From CAZTPJ01 sp964614515 (GTDB lineage Bacteria > Planctomycetota > Phycisphaerae > Phycisphaerales > UBA1924): a stretch of 10,983 bases of DNA. The translations under genes were made by a program, and so were the position numbers. Positions 6,096 to 10,983 of this stretch are shown piece by piece (within the stretch, counting starts at the first letter, position 1; each line of letters begins with the position of its first letter). The notes below the pieces were generated by a model. That model searched no databases, was not told where the DNA came from, and saw only the letters and a list, made by a program, of their open reading frames with translations. The stretch spans positions 1 to 10,983 of the forward strand of contig CAZTPJ010000100.1 of NCBI GenBank assembly GCA_964614515.1, in the 5' to 3' direction.

Positions 6096-7154
6096 ATGAG
6101 CCATTCCACCGCTCCACCACCATCCCACGGCCTGTCGCGCCAAGTCCTGTGTCCATACTGCGGCGAGATTTCGCAGGATGGAACCCGCTGCGATCACTGC
6201 CGGGGTCTCTTCGAACCGCTTTCGCGGCAAGCAAGCCAGAACACGATGGGGCCGTGGTTCGTTCGCGATCCGGGGCATGCCTTCTTCCCGGGCTGTTCGT
6301 TTGAGACGTTGACGATCTTCATCAAGCGCGGACGGATCACGCCGGCGACGGTGCTGCGCGGGCCGACGACTCGGCAGTTCTGGATGTTTGCGCGGCGCGT
6401 GCCGACCGTAGCGAATCTGCTTGGCATCTGCCACAGTTGTCAGGCGGCCGTCAAACCCGAGGATGCGGAGTGCCCATACTGCCACGCCGACTTTCGCCCG
6501 GACACGGATCGGCAACATCTCGGACTGGCTGACGTGCGACTTCTCCCCGGCCAAGCGACGCCGGAAATGATCGCGGCTTCGACGTTCGGCACGATCAGGC
6601 CGACCGTTCCGACTGTTGCCCGGCCCGAAAGTCCACCGGCGATAACCCGTCAGACCGGCCCGGCCGGTTCGCAGGGGATGCTGGTGGCGTTGGTGATTCT
6701 TGCGGTGGCGTGTGCGGGGCTTTTGGCGGCGGTGACCTACCTGATCCTCGCACCGAGTTTCGCCCCCCCCCAGGGAGGTTCGCCTCCTTCTCAAACGCCG
6801 TCTCCCGCCAGCGGGCCTTCTCAACCCATGCCGGTTGAAGCCGTACCGATCGATGAACCCTCTGCGGAACCTTCGCCCGAACCACCCGAGGAACACGGCG
6901 AAGTGCTCCCGGCCGTCGAAACCCCGGCCGAAGACCCCGCCGACAATCCTCCACCTGCTGAACCTCCCCGGGGGAGCATTCAACTTCCCCGCTACGCGGC
7001 GCTGATTGAGGATTCTGACGTGGCGTTGGTCCGTCATGGACTGGACCTGCTTCGAGCGAGCGCGGACGCGGACCTTGATCCCGTGGCGCGAGCGGACCTG
7101 GAGCGTGTCGGAGGTCTGCGGCTTGAACTGCTCGGGCTTCGGCGGCGGTTCTGA
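6096..7154 (+). CDS. Membrane protein with two zinc ribbons flanking a GYF-like domain
   Basis: Function unknown. The 352-residue product reads in order: a four-cysteine zinc ribbon (C19, C22, C32, C35), a GYF_2/DUF4339-like segment (about 51-105) with MGPWFV, the IKRGRITPATVLRG stretch and QFWMFA, a second four-cysteine zinc ribbon (C112, C115, C126, C129), a linker, one membrane helix (about 194-219), a proline/glutamate-rich stretch (about 222-292) and a charged, leucine-rich helical tail (about 300-352). With no signal peptide, the zinc ribbons and GYF-like part are expected in the cytoplasm and the proline-rich part and tail across the membrane. GYF domains bind proline-rich peptides, so a scaffolding or regulatory role is possible but inferred. 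The ATG at 6096 precedes the first zinc ribbon; no clear ribosome binding site is seen. It is divergent from the lipoprotein operon. A run of nine C (6763-6771) starts the proline-rich part. Confidence 0.7.
   Translation: MSHSTAPPPSHGLSRQVLCPYCGEISQDGTRCDHCRGLFEPLSRQASQNTMGPWFVRDPGHAFFPGCSFETLTIFIKRGRITPATVLRGPTTRQFWMFARRVPTVANLLGICHSCQAAVKPEDAECPYCHADFRPDTDRQHLGLADVRLLPGQATPEMIAASTFGTIRPTVPTVARPESPPAITRQTGPAGSQGMLVALVILAVACAGLLAAVTYLILAPSFAPPQGGSPPSQTPSPASGPSQPMPVEAVPIDEPSAEPSPEPPEEHGEVLPAVETPAEDPADNPPPAEPPRGSIQLPRYAALIEDSDVALVRHGLDLLRASADADLDPVARADLERVGGLRLELLGLRRRF
6763..6771. repeat. Nine-base C homopolymer in the GYF-like membrane protein gene
   Basis: Nine consecutive C, in frame, spanning the codons for A223, P224, P225 and the first base of Q226, just after the membrane helix. 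A slip would remove or replace the proline-rich region and tail while leaving the cytoplasmic part intact. Confidence 0.9.
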
Positions 7155-7221
7155 CTGGCCGTAGAACCCTTGGCCCCACATCGGCCGCCGGGAAATTCGA
7201 CCGGAATCGGGGTTTCGCGGA

Positions 7222-7250
7222 GTGACATGGGGGGCGTTTGCTGATACACT
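7222..7250 (+). promoter_or_regulatory. Promoter of the pseudopilin gene
   Basis: GTGACA (7222-7227, 5/6 to TTGACA) is followed after exactly 17 bases by TACACT (7245-7250, 4/6 to TATAAT), with TG one base before the -10 box as in extended -10 promoters. Predicted transcription start is about 7257, giving a leader of roughly 85 bases. The leader begins with a small hairpin (7259-7264 with 7280-7285). This is the best housekeeping-type promoter in the window. Confidence 0.55.
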
Positions 7251-7329
7251 TTCGGCTAGCGCAGGCGCAAGCCGTCACGCTGCGCGTGGTTCTCGTCATC
7301 GTCGAGTTATTGAAACGTTGTGACGGCGT

Positions 7330-7334
7330 GGAGA
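7330..7334 (+). promoter_or_regulatory. Ribosome binding site deciding the pseudopilin start
   Basis: GGAGA lies nine bases before the ATG at 7344 and three bases before the ATG at 7338. The GTG at 7320 lies upstream of it and has no site of its own. It therefore favours 7344, with 7338 possible. Confidence 0.5.
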
Positions 7335-7343
7335 AACATGGCC

Positions 7344-8423
7344 ATGATTGGATCAAGGTTGCAGAGGCATAAGGGATTCACGCTTGTGGAGTTGCTGGTG
7401 GTCATCGCGATCATCGCGTTGCTCATTGGCATTTTGTTGCCCGCGATTGGTGAAGCGCGTCGCGCGGGCAAGTTGACGTTGTGCCTGTCGAACCTCAAGC
7501 AGTTCGGCGTGGCGACGGGTTCATATTCCGCGGACTACGAAGATCGCATCTGGGCGTTCACATGGCGGAAGACCGGAACGCCGAACAACATGCGGCTCCC
7601 GAGCCAATTCCCCGACCTTCAGCAGGCGCCGCTCTCGGATGTGCAGGCCGCGTCGCGTCAGGCCGTGGATATCTTCCGCCGTCGAACGGGTCGCGATCCG
7701 GGCGACTTCCCCGTGATTGACGGGTGGATTCCGCATGTGTTGTACACGCACCTGGTGATCCAGGACTACCTCGCGGCGCGTCTGCCCGAGAAGATGGTGG
7801 TGTGCCCCGAAGACACGCATCGCAACAACTGGCAGATCGACCCGAAGAACAACTTCGATCAGAACGTGTGGGCACCGTTCCAGCCCGCGCCGGGCGGCAT
7901 CAACGTCCGCTGGCCGTACAGCGCATCCTATCAGCCGCCTTCGGCCTCGTATGACAACTCCGATCCCCTCAATCGAATCTCGCAGGCCGGTCCGCACAAT
8001 CTGTATTTCGTGCCGGGCGGCACGCGTCTGGGCAACCTGAAGATGGCCGATGTGCAGTTCCCGGCCAAGAAGGTGCACCTGCACGATCAGGAGCAGCGCC
8101 ACTACACCAAGAAGCGCGTGTTCTTCGGGTGGGTTGGCTCCCGTCAGCCGGTGCTGATGTTTGACGGCTCGGTGAACATCGAGATCACCGGTGGCGATGT
8201 GTATCAGCACCAGCGTCTCGGTCGCTTGATGAAGGGCAACGAAGGCTGGGTTCCAACAGCCCCGAGCAGCCGTAACCCCACCTTCATCGACTACACTCCG
8301 CAGGCGTGGGAAGCCCCCGCACAGGGCCAGTTCGGCGTCGACACGGTCCCCGGCATGTACCGCTGGACGCGTGAAGGCCTCGCCGGCATCGACTTCGGCG
8401 GGCAGGAAGTCTACCCCTACTGA
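7344..8423 (+). CDS. Type II secretion/type IV pilus-like pseudopilin with prepilin leader
   Basis: Secreted or surface pseudopilin, 359 residues from the chosen start. It has a class III signal: a short basic leader (MIGSRLQRHKG), expected prepilin-peptidase cleavage after G11, mature N-terminus FTLVE with the conserved Glu at mature position 5, then a hydrophobic helix to about residue 32 that ends in LLPAIGEARR. The rest is a large globular part rich in aromatic and charged residues. Near residues 265-280 a VLMFDGSV stretch matches the position of the H-X9-DG ending seen in many planctomycete pseudopilins, but the histidine is absent. The size is much larger than a pilus major subunit. Starts at 7320 (GTG) and 7338 (ATG) are in frame. 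It stands alone, with its own promoter and terminator and no secretion-machine gene nearby. Such orphan pseudopilins are abundant in planctomycetes; their cargo or role is unknown. Confidence 0.9.
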   Translation: MIGSRLQRHKGFTLVELLVVIAIIALLIGILLPAIGEARRAGKLTLCLSNLKQFGVATGSYSADYEDRIWAFTWRKTGTPNNMRLPSQFPDLQQAPLSDVQAASRQAVDIFRRRTGRDPGDFPVIDGWIPHVLYTHLVIQDYLAARLPEKMVVCPEDTHRNNWQIDPKNNFDQNVWAPFQPAPGGINVRWPYSASYQPPSASYDNSDPLNRISQAGPHNLYFVPGGTRLGNLKMADVQFPAKKVHLHDQEQRHYTKKRVFFGWVGSRQPVLMFDGSVNIEITGGDVYQHQRLGRLMKGNEGWVPTAPSSRNPTFIDYTPQAWEAPAQGQFGVDTVPGMYRWTREGLAGIDFGGQEVYPY

Positions 8424-8449
8424 TCGCGACCACTTCGTCTCACAATCAC

Positions 8450-8480
8450 AACCGCCGCCGGAACTCCCGGCGGCGGTTTT
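8450..8480 (+). terminator. Strong intrinsic terminator of the pseudopilin gene
   Basis: A perfect 12-bp stem (8450-8461 with 8467-8478) encloses the five-base loop AACTC and runs into TTTT, beginning 27 bases after the pseudopilin stop. The T-run lies only on the plus-strand side. Confidence 0.9.
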
Positions 8481-8510
8481 CGTTTGTGCCCGATGTCTGC
8501 CCCGGCCAGC

Positions 8511-8574
8511 GAGCGTGCGCAGGCATTCAAAGAGAACTGAGAGGACGAGGAACACTCGCCTGCGCTTCGTGCTC
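8511..8574. repeat. Imperfect inverted repeat between convergent genes
   Basis: GCGCAGGC (8517-8524) pairs with GCCTGCGC (8558-8565), and GAGC (8511-8514) pairs with GCTC (8571-8574) across an internal loop; the apical loop is about 33 bases. It lies just past the end of the minus-strand DUF4139 gene and might end that transcript or be a remnant repeat. It lacks a T-run, so termination is uncertain. Nothing else is seen in the 158 bases between the two genes apart from the terminator at 8450-8480. Confidence 0.35.
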
Positions 8575-8581
8575 TGATGGG

Positions 8582-10717
8582 TCACTCGACGTTCAGGTTA
8601 CGGATGTAGTCGCTCAGTTCCGCGCGGCGCTTGGCGAGGTCGATCTGCGCCTGGTCGTGGAGTTTCTTGATCTCTTCGAGCCGCGTTTCCTGCTGGCCGA
8701 GCGTCTGAAGGTATCGCGTGTACAACTCGCTGCGCTGATCCACAGCGCTCATGTTCTGGCGGATGCGGGCCTGATCCGAGTCGATCGAAGATCGCTCCCG
8801 CTCCAGATCGCGGATGCGCTGCTCGACCTGCCCGATGGCCGTCTGAAGTTCGCCCGCCCGGCGCACTGCATCGACCACGGCCTGCGAGACCCTGCCGCTT
8901 CGCACCTGCTGCGACAGCACGTTGATGTCCGCGTTGATCAGCGCCACGCGATGCAGTTCGGTTCGCTCATGCACGATTTCCACGGCCGCGGCCTTGGCCG
9001 GCTCCACCGCGACTTCAAAGCGATAGTGCGTCTGCGTCTCTTCGGCCGCCTTTGCGGGGGCCTTGAGTTCCCACCCGCCCGGCTTGGGATGCTCGATGAG
9101 GATCGTTCGCGCTCGCTTGGCATCCTTGTTCTGAAACGCATACGTCGTCGTCTGGCGGCTGAGCGACGTCTGCTCCAGCAAGCCCTGAACGATGCGAATG
9201 CGGCGGATGTCGCTCTCGCCCTTGTCGCGCGTCTGTGCGGCCACATCCAGATCCACCGCATACGCGAGCAATCGCTTGTCGCCGGGCGACACATGCCCGA
9301 TCTGCGCATCGCCGGCATACGCCGCGCCGTCATACACGCTGATCGGCCCGGGCATCAGTTGCAACTCCGTCGAGTTCTTGAGCTCCACGCCGCGCATCGG
9401 ATACTCCGCCTGATCGGCGCGGTTATAGATCGACACGCGACGCCCTTCGATCGCGCTGGTCAGGATCGGCAGCATCGCCGAACGCTGACGCTCGATCGTC
9501 ACCGGCGTCTTGAGTTGATACTGAAAGACCTCGCCGATCTCGCCAGCCTGGGCCTGCGCGGCCGCGGCGTAACCGGCGCGAAGGGCTGTGCCGAGGTCCA
9601 TCTCGGGCACTGCGTTATAAGCCGGGGCGCTCGGTTCGGGTGACGCCGGCGCGGGGCGGGCCAACTTCGACGCATCCACGCCGCCCAAGCTTCTGATGCG
9701 CTCTCCCCCTTCGTGGTCCATTTGAAACGGCGACTGGCCGCCGCCCCCCATCGCCGCGCGAAACACATCATGCCCCATCCCTCCCGCATACGCACGCGGC
9801 ATCGCGCCGGGGATCGTCGGCACGGGAATCTGCGGCCGGAACGCGTGCAGCGGCTCGTACAGGTCCATGATGAAACTCACCGGCCGCCCCGACACGAGCG
9901 ACAGTCGCACATCGTTCCAATCCTCATCCGTCGTGTTCTCGACGATGGCCCAGCCGAAGATCGTGGGCAGGCCCGCGCCGGGCTTGTCCCCCTCGCGATC
10001 CGTCGGCCCATCGGGCAGCACGAGGCGATACGACGTCTTCCATACCGGCGTCTCATGCACATACGCCACCACGATCGTCCGCGAGCCATCGCCCGAAAGC
10101 GCGATGTCCACGGCCTTGACGCGATCAGCGCGATGCTCGGCCAGGGCCGTCAGCGCCTTGCCAAGTTCGGCCGCGAGGGCCGTGTCAAGAATCTCAAAGT
10201 CGCGGATGTCGTGGATGTTCACCGAGCGAATGCCCGTCGAACTGACGATGTTGACGTAGGGCGTCTCGATCAGTTCATATGCGGGAATTTGCGTTGTCGT
10301 ACGAAACTCCGTCCCCAGCACAGTCCCCGTCACCTGGCCATCGGGCGTCGAGATCCGCACGGGCGAGCCGCGCAGGCGGCTGAGGATCGCGCCCAGGCTC
10401 GGCTCATCGGAAATGTCGATGCCGAACGACGCCAGCCGGCGCTGGAGCGGCTCGCGTGAGGCGTAGCCGACCGAGTCGATACGGCCGCCGCCGAGGTCGA
10501 GGATCACCATGCTCTTGAGGATGTCGTTGATCTGATCGGTGGCGAAGCGAAGTTGCACGTCCGTCTGGCCGTGGACTTCGCCACGGCGTTCAAAGGCCCC
10601 GACGCCGGAGCGATAGAGCGTGATACCGGTGACGGGGAGTTTTTCGTTCTGGGCGATGGCCGTGGCGAGCGGGATGGTCAGGCCTGCGACGAGTGCGAGG
10701 GCTTTGACGACGTGCAT
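8582..10717 (-). CDS. Secreted DUF4139 domain protein with coiled-coil tail
   Basis: Function unknown. The 711-residue product has a signal peptide (1-22, probable cut after ATAIAQ), an N-terminal beta-rich region with VTGITLYRSGVGAFERRG (29-46), the DUF4139 core starting around 200 with VWKTSYRLVL (225-234), FGWAIVENTTDEDWNDVRLSLVSG (254-277, quoted in parts: GWAIVENTTD, DWNDVRLSL) and FIMDLYEPL (282-290), a low-complexity Gly/Ala/Pro insertion (about 292-395), the second half of the core (about 396-590) and a long coiled coil (about 612-705). DUF4139 proteins include fungal mucoidy-inhibitor homologues; no enzymatic role is established to my knowledge. It is likely periplasmic or surface-exposed. 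The ATG at 10717 is supported by AGGAG six bases upstream and by the signal peptide. It is a single gene, converging on the pseudopilin gene. Confidence 0.87.
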   Translation of the reverse strand: MHVVKALALVAGLTIPLATAIAQNEKLPVTGITLYRSGVGAFERRGEVHGQTDVQLRFATDQINDILKSMVILDLGGGRIDSVGYASREPLQRRLASFGIDISDEPSLGAILSRLRGSPVRISTPDGQVTGTVLGTEFRTTTQIPAYELIETPYVNIVSSTGIRSVNIHDIRDFEILDTALAAELGKALTALAEHRADRVKAVDIALSGDGSRTIVVAYVHETPVWKTSYRLVLPDGPTDREGDKPGAGLPTIFGWAIVENTTDEDWNDVRLSLVSGRPVSFIMDLYEPLHAFRPQIPVPTIPGAMPRAYAGGMGHDVFRAAMGGGGQSPFQMDHEGGERIRSLGGVDASKLARPAPASPEPSAPAYNAVPEMDLGTALRAGYAAAAQAQAGEIGEVFQYQLKTPVTIERQRSAMLPILTSAIEGRRVSIYNRADQAEYPMRGVELKNSTELQLMPGPISVYDGAAYAGDAQIGHVSPGDKRLLAYAVDLDVAAQTRDKGESDIRRIRIVQGLLEQTSLSRQTTTYAFQNKDAKRARTILIEHPKPGGWELKAPAKAAEETQTHYRFEVAVEPAKAAAVEIVHERTELHRVALINADINVLSQQVRSGRVSQAVVDAVRRAGELQTAIGQVEQRIRDLERERSSIDSDQARIRQNMSAVDQRSELYTRYLQTLGQQETRLEEIKKLHDQAQIDLAKRRAELSDYIRNLNVE

Positions 10718-10723
10718 GGCGTG

Positions 10724-10728
10724 CTCCT
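10724..10728 (-). promoter_or_regulatory. Ribosome binding site of the DUF4139 gene
   Basis: AGGAG on the minus strand, six bases before the ATG at 10717. It is one of the clearest ribosome binding sites in the window and fixes that start. Confidence 0.7.
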
Positions 10729-10745
10729 GTTGGGTGTGATGAGCC

Positions 10746-10776
10746 AGTATCGGGCGTCGGGCGACCCCTGTGACAA
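10746..10776 (-). promoter_or_regulatory. Candidate promoter of the DUF4139 gene
   Basis: On the minus strand TTGTCA (10776-10771, 5/6) is followed after 19 bases by GATACT (10751-10746, 4/6). The spacing is longer than ideal. A start near 10739 would give a leader of about 22 bases that includes the AGGAG. The rest of the gap up to the tRNA (about 210 bases between the ATG at 10717 and 10930) holds no convincing gene. Confidence 0.35.
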
Positions 10777-10861
10777 TACCGGTTTGACGCCCGAGGGAGG
10801 CGGAAGTGCCGGGCGGGTTACACGAGAGTTGCGCGGGCGAAAGTCGCCCCCTGAATCCCCC

Positions 10862-10887
10862 GAAAATTGACCCGCCGACTCGGCGGG
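10862..10887 (-). terminator. Possible minus-strand terminator hairpin
   Basis: CCCGCCG (10871-10877) and CGGCGGG (10881-10887) form a 7-bp stem with a three-base loop. Read on the minus strand the stem is followed by TCAATTTTCG, resembling an intrinsic terminator. It would stop antisense transcription entering from beyond the window. No minus-strand gene ending here is visible, so it could instead be a simple palindromic repeat. Confidence 0.35.
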
Positions 10888-10929
10888 CCTACGTTCATGG
10901 CCTCATGGCCGATACCATTGTCGGCCGAC

Positions 10930-10983
10930 GCGGGCGTAGCTCAGTGGTAGAGCGTCACGTTGCCAACGTGAAAGTCGAGGGTT
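10930..10983 (+). tRNA. tRNA-Gly, anticodon GCC (cut by window end)
   Basis: The cloverleaf reads: acceptor strand GCGGGCG (10930-10936), TA, D-arm GCTC/GAGC (10939-10942, 10950-10953) with AGTGGTA loop, anticodon stem TCACG/CGTGA (10955-10959, 10967-10971) with loop TTGCCAA and anticodon GCC at 10962-10964, variable loop AAGTC, then the start of the T-arm GAGGGTT where the window ends. The T-loop, 3' acceptor strand and any CCA are outside. A weak upstream promoter is possible: TTGACC (10867-10872), 17 bases, TACGTT (10890-10895), but it overlaps the hairpin there. A small hairpin (10907-10912 with 10921-10926) sits just before the tRNA. Confidence 0.93.

Noticed and set aside
6075..7181. 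368-codon open frame on the minus strand opposite the GYF-like gene
   Set aside because: The plus-strand product has paired zinc ribbons and a membrane helix; the minus-strand product is Arg/Gly-rich without structure.
7521..8585. 354-codon minus-strand frame opposite the pseudopilin gene
   Set aside because: It runs through a strong plus-strand terminator and opposes a well-supported gene with promoter and leader peptide.
8486..9643. 385-codon plus-strand frame opposite the DUF4139 gene
   Set aside because: It is antisense to a protein with a signal peptide, domain core and coiled coil; no start signal or domain is seen.

Overview
This is a GC-rich bacterial window, most likely from a planctomycete of the Phycisphaerae type. 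The lineage is an inference. It rests on a large orphan pseudopilin with a classic class III leader, a zinc-ribbon/GYF-like membrane protein, a DUF4139 secreted protein, and high-GC genes with long antisense shadow frames. No phage, insertion sequence, CRISPR array or plasmid gene is visible.

Layout. (1) Positions 40-76 hold a probable terminator of a gene lying before the window. (2) Positions 120-2852 hold a two-gene pentose operon on the plus strand: a clear xylulokinase (xylB), then 21 bases later a divergent class I-like xylose isomerase whose metal and catalytic residues are partly changed. (3) Positions 2853-3101 are a convergent intergenic region filled by two nested imperfect inverted repeats, which is the most striking non-coding structure here. 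(4) On the minus strand, 6000 down to 3102 is a tightly coupled three-gene operon: a parvulin-like lipoprotein without the parvulin histidines, then two family 2 glycosyltransferases, joined by TGATG and GTGA stop/start overlaps. (5) Divergent from it, 6096-7154 encodes a membrane protein with two zinc ribbons flanking a GYF-like domain. (6) A good promoter at 7222-7250 leads into a secreted pseudopilin ending at 8423, followed by a strong hairpin terminator. (7) Converging on that, a minus-strand gene (10717-8582) encodes a secreted DUF4139 protein with a coiled-coil tail. (8) The window ends inside a tRNA-Gly(GCC).

How the parts fit. The first operon would turn an aldopentose into a ketopentose and phosphorylate it for the pentose phosphate pathway; the altered isomerase active site leaves the true sugar open. 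The second operon looks devoted to cell-surface glycan assembly, with an envelope chaperone-like lipoprotein. The remaining genes are envelope or secreted proteins of unknown role. I see no unmistakable new defence or mobile system. The items I would check first are the nested inverted repeat, the altered isomerase site, three 9-base C/G runs inside neighbouring genes, and two genes whose -10-like boxes suggest leaderless messages.
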